Positions 17,583-24,900 of a DNA stretch of 64,000 nucleotides are shown one piece after another. The DNA is from JBBQXK01 sp052387255 (GTDB lineage: Bacteria > Pseudomonadota > Alphaproteobacteria > Rhodobacterales > Rhodobacteraceae): contig JBQTJI010000036.1 of NCBI GenBank assembly GCA_052387255.1, forward strand, positions 3,987-67,986, given 5' to 3'. How positions within the stretch are numbered: the stretch's first letter is position 1; every line of letters begins with the position of its first letter. A program made the position numbers and the translations under genes. The notes under the pieces are model-generated. The model did not search any database. It was not told where the DNA came from and was given only the letters and a program-made list of their open reading frames with translations.

Positions 17583-18244
17583 CGCTCGTCCCGCAGATAG
17601 GGCAGCGACTTGCGGAAATATTCCCACCCGGTCATCGCGGTCAGGAGGGCGGCAAGCCAGATCAGTGCAAGGCCCACCCAGGTCGCGTAGGACGAGCAAT
17701 CCTTGGTGCCGCAGAAGGGGATCGGCGCGGCCAGGCCCTGGGCGACCATGTCGGCATATTGCTCGACCGTCTTGCCCTGCAGGCGCACGGCCTCGATGTG
17801 TTCAAGGCCGGTGCCGAGGAACAGGACGGCGATGGCCACCATCTGCGCCGTGGTCTTCCACTTGGCCAGCTTGGTGACCTTGAGAAGCCCCGCCTTCGCC
17901 CCCAGGAATTCGCGCAGGCCGCCGACAAAGACCTCGCGAAACAGGATCACGGTGGCGGGCAGGATCAGCCAGGGGTTCATCCCCGAGTACCCGGTGATGA
18001 TCAGAAGCGCGATCACCACCATGGCCTTGTCGGCGATCGGGTCCAGCATCGTGCCGAACTTGGACTCCTGCTTCCACAGGCGGGCGAGATAGCCGTCGAA
18101 CCAGTCGGTCACGGCCGCGCCGATGAACAGGGTCAGCGCGAACCAGTCGGCCAGGGGACGGTTGAAATACAGGAACATCAGCGGCACGCAGGGGGCCGCG
18201 ATCAGGCGCAGGACGGTCAGCGTGTTCGGGATTGTCCAGATCAT
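17579..18244 (-). CDS. pgsA: CDP-diacylglycerol-glycerol-3-phosphate 3-phosphatidyltransferase
   Basis: Integral-membrane enzyme (221 residues) making phosphatidylglycerol phosphate, the first committed step to phosphatidylglycerol. The CDP-alcohol phosphotransferase motif DG-x2-AR-x8-G-x3-D-x3-D is complete in DGYLARLWKQESKFG and the following TMLDPIADK. Six hydrophobic segments can be seen. A stretch with two cysteines (IPFCGTKDCSS, about residue 180) is an insertion typical of this group. I chose ATG 18244, since the frame upstream runs through smpB. Confidence 0.92.
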   Translation of the reverse strand: MIWTIPNTLTVLRLIAAPCVPLMFLYFNRPLADWFALTLFIGAAVTDWFDGYLARLWKQESKFGTMLDPIADKAMVVIALLIITGYSGMNPWLILPATVILFREVFVGGLREFLGAKAGLLKVTKLAKWKTTAQMVAIAVLFLGTGLEHIEAVRLQGKTVEQYADMVAQGLAAPIPFCGTKDCSSYATWVGLALIWLAALLTAMTGWEYFRKSLPYLRDER

Positions 18245-18318
18245 GGCGGCAGGGATAGCCGATCCTCGCCACAAGTGAAAGACGCCCCACCCGGCGCGGG
18301 CGGATCGTCGCGCCGGGT

Positions 18319-18792
18319 TCAGCGGCTCTGCTTCAAGAGCCGGGCCTTCTGCCGGTCCCAATCGCGTTTTGCGCTGGTTTCGCGCTTGTCGGCCAGTTTC
18401 TTGCCCTTGGCGACGCCCAGCTTCAGCTTCACGATGCCCCGGTCGTTGAAGTACATGCGCAAGGGCACGATGGTCATGCCTTCGCGCGCGACGGCGTTCC
18501 ACAGGCGGGACAACTCCTTGCGGCTGACCAACAGCTTGCGGCGACGGCGTTCCTCGTGGCCCCAGGTCTTGGCGGGCAGGTAGGGGGCGATGTAGCCATT
18601 GATCAGCCACAACTCGCCCCCCTCGACCGAGGCATAGGATTCGCCGATGTTCGATCCGCCCTGGCGCAGGCTTTTCACCTCGGACCCCATCAGGATGATC
18701 CCGGCCTCGACATCGCTTTCGATGGCATAGTCGAAGCGCGCGCGGCGGTTCTCGGCGATCAGCCTGGAGTTGGGATCGGATTTCTCGGCCAT
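18319..18792 (-). CDS. smpB: SsrA (tmRNA)-binding protein
   Basis: RNA-binding partner of tmRNA in ribosome rescue (157 residues). Features include IAENRRARFDYAIE at the N-terminus, GSEVKSLRQGGSNIGESYA, and the basic C-terminal tail KGKKLADKRETSAKRDWDRQ that enters the mRNA channel. Length and motifs are those of a complete family member. It lies between the Hint-domain gene and pgsA on the same strand with 74 bases before pgsA. The tmRNA gene itself was not found in this window. Confidence 0.95.
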   Translation of the reverse strand: MAEKSDPNSRLIAENRRARFDYAIESDVEAGIILMGSEVKSLRQGGSNIGESYASVEGGELWLINGYIAPYLPAKTWGHEERRRRKLLVSRKELSRLWNAVAREGMTIVPLRMYFNDRGIVKLKLGVAKGKKLADKRETSAKRDWDRQKARLLKQSR

Positions 18793-18837
18793 GGTCCGCC
18801 CGAGATAGGCCCAGGGTGCGGGGGTGTAAAGGGCGGC

Positions 18838-19452
18838 TCAGGCGCACCAGCCGGGCAATGCCGCGTCCTCGGCCCGGCGGGCGGCCAGCAGGCGGCGGGC
18901 GGCGGGGGCGGGCAGGCTGGGAAAGATGTCGCCCTGGGGCGCGCTGCCCGCGCCGTGGCGCACGGCAGGACAGTGCAGCAAGAGGCCCGATGCGGCCCAC
19001 ACCAGCTCTTCCTCGGCGAACATCAGCGTCACCACCTCCAGCGGCGCGCGGACGGTGCGGCGCGTGACGCCGCGGTGCCCGTCAAGGGCGTTCGCGGGGA
19101 ACAGCGCGCCCAGGGCATCGGGCAGATCGCCCGTCTGGTCGGCGGCGTCGAGATCAAGCAGCAGGTGCTGGTCGGGCAGAAGGGTGACGCGACCGCAGTT
19201 GCCGAAGGCCCCGCCCGCGAGGTCCAGCACCGACACCTGCATGGCGGGAAGGGCCCAGGTCCGGTCCATCGCCGCGATGCGGGCAAGGCCGCCGTCCAGC
19301 GTCTGCACGACATCGCCCGGCCGCAGCGTTTCGACGGCGCGCCAGCCGCCCCGGGTTTCGACCGGCGTTCCGGCGGCCAGGCCGGTGGTCACCGGCAGGG
19401 CCGGGAAGACGGTGGCAAAGGGGGCGATGCGGGTGAAATCCTGCATGAACAT
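18838..19452 (-). CDS. Hint-domain protein
   Basis: A 204-residue protein with a Hedgehog/intein (Hint_2) domain, a common Rhodobacterales family. The segment GLAAGTPVETRGGWRAVETL followed by LRPGDVVQTLDGG corresponds to the first Hint block; the usual N-terminal catalytic Cys is Ala here (GLAAGT), and LLPDQHLLLD is the block B region. Many relatives have C-F/L-A-x-GT, so the enzyme may not splice. The ATG at 19452 follows AGGAGG with 8 bases spacing. A role in processing secreted RTX proteins is a guess only. Confidence 0.72.
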   Translation of the reverse strand: MFMQDFTRIAPFATVFPALPVTTGLAAGTPVETRGGWRAVETLRPGDVVQTLDGGLARIAAMDRTWALPAMQVSVLDLAGGAFGNCGRVTLLPDQHLLLDLDAADQTGDLPDALGALFPANALDGHRGVTRRTVRAPLEVVTLMFAEEELVWAASGLLLHCPAVRHGAGSAPQGDIFPSLPAPAARRLLAARRAEDAALPGWCA

Positions 19453-19697
19453 GGGCGTATCCTCCTGGATTGGTGCGGGTCATCCGGCCCGGCGGTTAAG
19501 GGTTGTGGCAGCCAATGTGGCCATGAGCCCAGGAAGCACCCGGATTTCGCCATTTTCCCGACACGTCCGCGTCATGAAAAAGGCAGCGTTGCGGCTGGGG
19601 AAACGCCTGGGCAGGCGCACCCCGGACGGTTTCGACGGCGCGGTCGCCTTAGCAAAGCGTTAACTGTTTTTGGAAGCCATTTCAGATGGTTGTCTGT

Positions 19698-20570
19698 CTA
19701 GCCGCGCCGCCGATTCGTCCGCGCCAGGGTGTACAGACCCGAGCCCACGATCAGCGCCGCCCCCGCCAGCGTCCAGCCGTCGGGCCGTTCGGCCAGAAAC
19801 ACCGTGGCCAGGATCAGGGCGAAGACCAGCCGGGTATAGCGGAACGGTGTGACTGCCGACACCTCGCCCGTCCGCATCGCCAGGGTCAGGGCAAAATAGG
19901 CGGCCACGCCGATGCCCGTCGTCACGCCCAGCAGGGCGGCCATGGCCCATCCCGGCACCACGGCACCCCCGGTCCAGGCCAGCAGCACCGCCCCGGCGGG
20001 CACCATCGCGGCAAAGCCGTAGACGCCCAGGGTCAGGCTGCCCAGCACCGGCGGCGCGGCGCGCGTGGCCAGGTCGCGGCCTGCAAACCCGATCAGGCCG
20101 ATCACCGCCAGGATCGACAGCCATGAGAAGCCGTCCAGCCCCGGTCGCAGGATCACCAGCACGCCCGCGAATCCCACAAGGATCGCCGTCCAGCGCCGCC
20201 ACCCCACGGTTTCGCCAAAGATCAGCGCGGCCCCCGCCACCACCACCAGCGGCGTCGCCTGCAGGATGGCCGAGGCACTGGCCAGGGGTGTCAGCGCGAT
20301 GGCCAGGGTGTAGAACAGCCGCCCCGTCACCTCGAACCCCGCGCGGATGATCACGGGGTGCGACAGGGCGGCAGGGTGCAAGACCCGCTCGCCCCGCATC
20401 CGCGCCAGCAGGGCAAAGGCCAGCGCCCCGCCCAGGCCGAAGATCATCAGGATCTGCCCGACCGGCATGGTCCGCGCCACGATCTTGAGCAGCAGGTCCT
20501 CGACGGCAAAGCCGGCCATCGCCGCCACCATCCAGACGGCACCGCGCAGGTTGGGGGACAGTCGGTGCAT
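19698..20570 (-). CDS. EamA/DMT-family transporter
   Basis: Ten-helix drug/metabolite transporter family permease (290 residues) with two EamA repeats. The first begins near RGAVWMVAAMAGFAVEDLLL and ends with GFAGVLVILRPG; the second ends GAALIVGSGLYTLARTNRRR. The substrate is unknown; such proteins export amino acids, metabolites or nucleotide sugars. I chose ATG 20570 because the frame upstream encodes a cysteine- and histidine-rich stretch not expected for the family. It is unlinked to its neighbours by about 114 bases on the upstream side. Confidence 0.78.
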   Translation of the reverse strand: MHRLSPNLRGAVWMVAAMAGFAVEDLLLKIVARTMPVGQILMIFGLGGALAFALLARMRGERVLHPAALSHPVIIRAGFEVTGRLFYTLAIALTPLASASAILQATPLVVVAGAALIFGETVGWRRWTAILVGFAGVLVILRPGLDGFSWLSILAVIGLIGFAGRDLATRAAPPVLGSLTLGVYGFAAMVPAGAVLLAWTGGAVVPGWAMAALLGVTTGIGVAAYFALTLAMRTGEVSAVTPFRYTRLVFALILATVFLAERPDGWTLAGAALIVGSGLYTLARTNRRRG

Positions 20571-20684
20571 CGGGCAGGGTCCGTGGTTCGGGTGGCAATC
20601 CCCGCAGGTCTGCCCGTCACAGGGCCGCGGCACGGTGGCGACCCTGCCACGGTCGCGCCGCAGGAGCCAGTGCCCAGCCGCCGT

Positions 20685-20954
20685 TCAGCGGCCGGTCTGC
20701 CCCTCGATGGCCTCGAGGCTGCGGGTCAGCGCCTCGAGCCGCGCAGCCAGGGCCGCCAGTTCGGCGGGGTCCGGGTCGGGCGACCGGGCCAGGGTTTCGA
20801 CCGAGCGTTGCAGGTCCGTGGCCTGCAAGCGCAGGGCCACGAGGTCTTCCGCCATCGGGCTGCGCCGAGGGGCAACCTCGTTCCGGTCGTGCCAGCGGAA
20901 CACGACCACCGCGACGACAAAGGCGGTCAGCAGGATCAGGGCCAGCCGTGCCAT
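20685..20954 (-). CDS. small membrane-anchored coiled-coil protein
   Basis: An 89-residue hypothetical protein. Residues 3-19 form one transmembrane helix (LALILLTAFVVAVVVF), and the rest is a heptad-rich helix (VALRLQATDLQRSVETLA and LAALAARLEALTRSLEAI), so it should be a single-pass protein with a coiled coil in the periplasm or cytoplasm. The ATG at 20954 has GGGGGAGCAGG upstream. It ends close to the gntR gene on the same strand (10 bases after the gntR stop), so they may be co-transcribed. No function can be given. Confidence 0.6.
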   Translation of the reverse strand: MARLALILLTAFVVAVVVFRWHDRNEVAPRRSPMAEDLVALRLQATDLQRSVETLARSPDPDPAELAALAARLEALTRSLEAIEGQTGR

Positions 20955-20964
20955 CCTGCTCCCC

Positions 20965-21615
20965 CTAACCCGCCAGGTGCCGCAACCCCTGGGTCACGTC
21001 CGTGCGCACCGCCAGCCGCAGCCCCGGTTCGTCCCCTGCCCGCAGCGCGGCCAGGATCATGCGGTGGTGCGGCGGGGCCTCTTGCCGCCGCAACCGGGTA
21101 TAGAGCGCGCGCATGGTGGGCCCCAACTGCAGCCAGACGGTTTCGGTCAGGGCCAGCATCGCGGGGGCCTGCGCCCGCAGATAGAGGGTGCGGTGGAACT
21201 CCAGGTTGGTGCGGATATAGGCCACCACGTCATGCTTCGCGACGGCCTCGGCGTTCAGGCCGTTGATCGCGGCCAGCCGGTCGATCAGCGCGAAATGCGC
21301 GCGGGGCAGGGCGCGGGCGGCCAGTTCGGGTTCCAAGAGCGCGCGGATCGACGCCAGTTCCTCGATCCGCTCGGGCGTCAGTTCGGGCGTGGCGACGCGC
21401 CCCGAGGACGACAGCGCGAGCGCCCCCTCGGCCACCAGCCGCCGCACCGCCTCGCGCGCAGGCGTCATCGACACGCCATAGGTGCGGGCCAGGCCCCGCA
21501 GGGTCAGGGGTTTTCCCGGCGGAATCTCGCCATGCATCACCTGCACGCGCAGCGACCGGTACAGGCGCTCATGCGCCGGGGCGGTGCTGTCGGGCTGGCG
21601 CGGGGCGATCAGCAT
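20965..21615 (-). CDS. GntR/FadR-type transcriptional regulator
   Basis: A 216-residue regulator with an N-terminal GntR winged helix (about residues 10-75; LRGLARTYGVSMTPAREAVRRL is the recognition part, shortened here to YGVSMTPAREAVRRL) and a C-terminal all-helical FCD effector domain with the metal/ligand-type FHRTLYLRA and HHRMILAALRAGD segments. I chose ATG 21615, 8 bases after the stop of the upstream metallopeptidase gene. The effector is unknown; the flanking genes give no clear target. Confidence 0.85.
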   Translation of the reverse strand: MLIAPRQPDSTAPAHERLYRSLRVQVMHGEIPPGKPLTLRGLARTYGVSMTPAREAVRRLVAEGALALSSSGRVATPELTPERIEELASIRALLEPELAARALPRAHFALIDRLAAINGLNAEAVAKHDVVAYIRTNLEFHRTLYLRAQAPAMLALTETVWLQLGPTMRALYTRLRRQEAPPHHRMILAALRAGDEPGLRLAVRTDVTQGLRHLAG

Positions 21616-21622
21616 GGTGCTG

Positions 21623-22309
21623 TCACGTCCCGAACCGGTAGCGGTGCAGCGTCTCGCCCTCGGTGCGCAGCCAGCGGCGCTGCGCTGCGTGCCCCGGACA
21701 CAGGCGCGCGACCGTGGCCCAGAACCGGGGGCCATGGTTCATCTCGGCCAGATGCGCCACCTCGTGCGCCGCGACATAGTCGAGCACCGCCGCCGGGGCC
21801 ATCACCAGCCGCCAGTTGAACATCAGCCGCCCCTCGGCGCTGCACGACCCCCAGCGCGACCGGGTGTCGCGCAGGGTCAGCGCCGTGTAGGCAAGGCCAA
21901 GGGTTTCCGCATGCCGGTCGCACCCCGCCGCCAGCCGGTCGCGCGCCATCGCCTTGAGAAAGGCCTGCGCGCGTGCCCCCGCCGTGGCCGGGTCTCCCGG
22001 CAGGTACAGGCAGGTCCCGTCCAGCCGCGTCTGGCGGCCCGCTGCCGGGGCCAGGGTGACCGCGCTGCCCTCGACCGGCACCACCGCGCCGATGCCGACC
22101 GCGATGCCCACCGGGCGCGCCGCCAGTGTCTTGCGCAGCCAGTCCTCGTGCTCTGACAGGAACGCCATCGCTGCCGCCTCGCGCATGCGGTGCGGCAGGG
22201 TCAGGGTGACGCTGCCGTCGGCCCGGCTGACGCGCAGCGACAGGCGGCGCGCGCGGGCCGACCGGCGCAGCTGGATCTCGACCTGGGGCAGTCCGGGCAG
22301 GTGCGGCAT
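21623..22309 (-). CDS. YgjP-like (DUF45) metallopeptidase
   Basis: A 228-residue zinc metallopeptidase of the YgjP/WLM-like group. Key residues: RWGSCS (which binds the metal site), and the catalytic HEVAHLAEMNHGPRFW with HExxH plus a third His. The N-terminal half is a beta-rich domain beginning QVEIQLRRSARARRLSLRVS (shortened: 'RRSARARRLSLRVS'). The substrate is unknown. It shares the strand with gntR (8-base spacing) and is divergent from the FYDLN gene, so its promoter lies in 22310-22442. Confidence 0.82.
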   Translation of the reverse strand: MPHLPGLPQVEIQLRRSARARRLSLRVSRADGSVTLTLPHRMREAAAMAFLSEHEDWLRKTLAARPVGIAVGIGAVVPVEGSAVTLAPAAGRQTRLDGTCLYLPGDPATAGARAQAFLKAMARDRLAAGCDRHAETLGLAYTALTLRDTRSRWGSCSAEGRLMFNWRLVMAPAAVLDYVAAHEVAHLAEMNHGPRFWATVARLCPGHAAQRRWLRTEGETLHRYRFGT

Positions 22310-22442
22310 GGCGGTCCTTTCGCGGATGTGCAGGATACCCGGCGATCCGGGGCGCACAAGGTCTGGCTTTTGCGCTTGACAGCCCGGTGGCCTTGCGGCA
22401 TGCGGCGGCGTTCCGACATGACCTTCAGCCAAGGGAAAGCAT

Positions 22443-22778
22443 ATGCCCAAGGACGAATGGGGCACGAAGCGGGTGTGCCCGACCACCGGCAAACGCTTCT
22501 ACGACCTCAACCGCAGCCCGATCATCAGCCCCTATTCGGGCGAGGTCGTGGATATCGAAAGCGCCCGGCGCAAGGCCGTGGCCGCCGTGATCAGCCGCGT
22601 CGCGCCCGAAAAGGACGATGAGGTTCTGGTCGATGATCTGGATGCCGAGGACGACCTGATCGTTCCCGGTGCCGCCGAGGATGGCGATCTGGACGACGAT
22701 CTGCTGGAAGACGATGCCGACGAGAACGTGTCGCTCGACGACCTGACCGACGTGGCCGGGGCCGACGAAGAGCCCTGA
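22443..22778 (+). CDS. FYDLN-acid (TIGR02300) family protein
   Basis: A 111-residue protein with a conserved N-terminus, KDEWGTKRVCPTTGKRFYDL followed by NRSPIISPYSG, and a very acidic Asp/Glu-rich C-terminal half (runs such as EDGDLDDDLLEDD). This is the alphaproteobacterial FYDLN-acid family, of unknown function. The conserved half resembles a small zinc-ribbon remnant with one Cys. The gene precedes tRNA-Ala by about 90 bases and a partial inverted repeat. Confidence 0.82.
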   Translation: MPKDEWGTKRVCPTTGKRFYDLNRSPIISPYSGEVVDIESARRKAVAAVISRVAPEKDDEVLVDDLDAEDDLIVPGAAEDGDLDDDLLEDDADENVSLDDLTDVAGADEEP

Positions 22779-22790
22779 GCCCGCCCGCCG

Positions 22791-22819
22791 CCCGGCGCTT
22801 TTTTGCTTGCAGCGCCGGG
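22791..22819 (+). terminator. inverted repeat after the FYDLN gene
   Basis: CCCGGCGC and GCGCCGGG pair across a loop that includes six T residues. It is 12 bases after the FYDLN stop and before tRNA-Ala. Because the T-run is in the loop, it is not a textbook terminator. Confidence 0.4.
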
Positions 22820-22868
22820 TGGTCACGACTATGCAACGCGAGCGCCGCGCAAGCGGCAGACCTCCGGT

Positions 22869-22945
<77 letters not shown>

Positions 22946-22973
22946 ACTTTCTAAATGATTACAATGCGTTAGC

Positions 22974-22999
22974 AGGCCGTCCTTCGGGGCGGCCTTCGC
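22974..22999 (+). terminator. terminator after tRNA-Ala
   Basis: AGGCCGTCC and GGGCGGCCT pair (one G-U) around a TTCG tetraloop, followed by TTCGCGTTT. It lies 30 bases after the tRNA, inside the element, so the element supplies the terminator for the host tRNA. Confidence 0.7.
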
Positions 23000-23113
23000 G
23001 TTTCTGATGCGTTTGCAACATTCTTGCAACATTCATGGCTGCTCGTTTAAACGCGGAGACGGCTCCCGCACTGTTGCCCAGTTTGCGCCAAAGTCCTGCC
23101 ACATAAGGGATTT

Positions 23114-23869
23114 ATGCCAAACGGGAGCAAAGGGGGCTGCACGTTGGGCGTTACGTTCGATTTTCCGATCCATCGTCAGCACGTCGCCCCGTCCTTCAAC
23201 GAGGGCGCGTGGGTTGCTGTGCCGCCGATCATGGAAAAGCTCAAAGCGGCAAGGCCATTCTTCTGCAAGGTGCCCGACTCACCAGAACAAGGGTTCGCGC
23301 GCTCCATTCATCTGGTGAACGGTCGCATCTACGGCTGCACAGGCTACAGCGCGGTCGAGTTCGAGGTCGGCGACACGGGCCTTCCGGGTATCGCCCTAAA
23401 GCCCGAAGACATCTCTATCCTAGCGTCCTTCCGGCAGGAGGTTACGCACATCTCGGTTTGCGACGAGCGCGTCGTGTTCAAGTTTGCGTCGGGCGAGAAG
23501 TACGAGTTTGCACGGGACACCTACCCTGACCGCTACAAGCGCATGTTCGACAAGCACTGGCGCATGGGGAACGACCTGTTCGATGCCGCTGCGATCAGGA
23601 AGCGGTTCATCGAAGTGTTCTCGGCACTGCCTGCTGACTCGAGCATTGAGGTGCATTCCGACGGGTTCGTTGGCTACCCAGATGATGCGCCTGTCTGGAA
23701 AACCAAACTCGATGCCGACACCCGCGCGACCGAAACACTACTGTTCGACGCCCCGGACCTGCTCCTTGCAATGAAGGTCGCAGATCAGATCGACTTCAAC
23801 GGAGGCGATGCGACCTTTGCTTGCGTCGAAGGTCGGGGCTTCACGGCAAGTCGGACGGTGCCAGCATGA
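23114..23869 (+). CDS. unknown protein, possibly sliding-clamp-like
   Basis: A 251-residue protein, first gene of the element's plus-strand block. I do not recognise it firmly. The pattern suggests a clamp (DnaN-like) fold: HLVNGRIYGCTGYSAVEFEV resembles the strand pair with the 'TDg' position, LKPEDISILASF resembles the mid-domain helix, and strands ICDERVVFKFASG then DTYPD resemble the usual 'G-x-YPD' end of a clamp domain. A second similar half ends DLLLAMKVADQIDF. This would be a two-domain clamp. The stop overlaps the next start (ATGA at 23866-23869). Confidence 0.7.
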   Translation: MPNGSKGGCTLGVTFDFPIHRQHVAPSFNEGAWVAVPPIMEKLKAARPFFCKVPDSPEQGFARSIHLVNGRIYGCTGYSAVEFEVGDTGLPGIALKPEDISILASFRQEVTHISVCDERVVFKFASGEKYEFARDTYPDRYKRMFDKHWRMGNDLFDAAAIRKRFIEVFSALPADSSIEVHSDGFVGYPDDAPVWKTKLDADTRATETLLFDAPDLLLAMKVADQIDFNGGDATFACVEGRGFTASRTVPA

Positions 23870-24471
23870 CGGGCCTTCGCGACGGCATCTTTGCACACCA
23901 AGAGGGTTCAACCCCGCGCCATGTCGTCGAGCGGCTGCTTGATGGGCGCGTGAACCTGCGCCTCGACAATCCCTTCGCCATGACATTCGAGGAACTAAAA
24001 GAGCGGATCGCAAAGGCCAAGAAGCAGAAGTTCGACGCAGAACATCGGGTCTTGTTGCTGGCGGGCGAGATCGACCGCCTCGAAACGCAGCAGCGCGACC
24101 TTGTCGAGGCGCAGCAGCGGTTCGTCGAGACAGGCGAGATCGACCCGGCGCTGATCCCAGAATGTGACCATGTGGTCGCGGAGCAGGCAAGCGGGCGCAA
24201 CGCCGTTGCCTGCAAAGCGGCCCGCGCCGTGATCGAGGACAAGGTCAAGGCCGAAGGCTGGCAGGTCGAGCGCACCCACGCAGATGACCGCTACGTCTAT
24301 GTGACGATCAAGCGCGCCCGCGAGGAGTTCGACACGGTCGAGGAACCTCAGAAGGAGCGGATCGTCGCCCGCGTCATTGAGGCCATCGAATCCCGCAAGG
24401 ATGCCTTCCGGCAGTTCCTTGCACCCATGCGCCGCATCGCGACGGCCCCAGTGAACCCGGCTGCACCATGA
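23866..24471 (+). CDS. coiled-coil protein of unknown function
   Basis: A 201-residue protein with no recognised family. Residues about 38-85 (TFEELKERIAKAKKQKFDAE and EIDRLETQQRDLVEAQQRF) form a strong coiled coil; after that, VIEDKVKAEGWQVERTHADD and YVYVTIKRA look like an alpha/beta unit, and the C-terminus is helical and basic. The ATG overlaps the preceding stop (ATGA) and its own stop overlaps the next start (ATGA at 24468-24471), so all three proteins are probably made together and may interact. Confidence 0.65.
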   Translation: MTGLRDGIFAHQEGSTPRHVVERLLDGRVNLRLDNPFAMTFEELKERIAKAKKQKFDAEHRVLLLAGEIDRLETQQRDLVEAQQRFVETGEIDPALIPECDHVVAEQASGRNAVACKAARAVIEDKVKAEGWQVERTHADDRYVYVTIKRAREEFDTVEEPQKERIVARVIEAIESRKDAFRQFLAPMRRIATAPVNPAAP

Positions 24472-24800
24472 TCACCATTGAAGACGAGAACGACCTCTGG
24501 AAGCTGTTCTCGGAGGCCCCTGACCAACCCGGCACCCACATACGGACCTTCGATCTCGAATTGCGCACGGTGCTCAAGACGAAGATTAAGCTGACCGATA
24601 CGACGAGGTTCTACCACCTATATCGCTGTGGGTATGTCGTCGGGCAGTACAGCGCCGAGGACGCGAAGCATAAGAACAGCGCGCAAGCACTCGTGTCGCA
24701 GGCGAACCTGCGGACGGTCGGCCTCGCCATGGCGCGCCGATACAGTGATGACGTTGCTGTCCAGTATCTCGGCCCCCTGCCGGGGAGCGACAGGGCGTAG
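24468..24800 (+). CDS. small unknown protein, third of a coupled trio
   Basis: A 110-residue protein without recognised family. It has a mixed alpha/beta pattern (DLWKLFSEAPDQPGTHIRTF, then LKTKIKLTDTTRFYHLYRCG) and one central cysteine. It starts on an ATGA overlap with the coiled-coil gene. One hundred bases separate it from the helicase gene, enough for a separate promoter. In the same block as the clamp-like protein and UvrD helicase it may belong to a DNA-processing or defence function, but the sequence alone does not say so. Confidence 0.6.
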   Translation: MITIEDENDLWKLFSEAPDQPGTHIRTFDLELRTVLKTKIKLTDTTRFYHLYRCGYVVGQYSAEDAKHKNSAQALVSQANLRTVGLAMARRYSDDVAVQYLGPLPGSDRA

Positions 24801-24900
24801 CCGCGCTGCTCTCAACTTACTGCCGACATTGCCAAAATCGTCGCTCGCCTCTACTTAGGGGTGTATTGCAGAAACGGTCAGTAGGTAGGAGAATACGAGG

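Noticed and set aside
18838..19452. Active intein
   Set aside because: Only a Hint-like domain is present, with the expected first Cys apparently Ala and no host protein around it.
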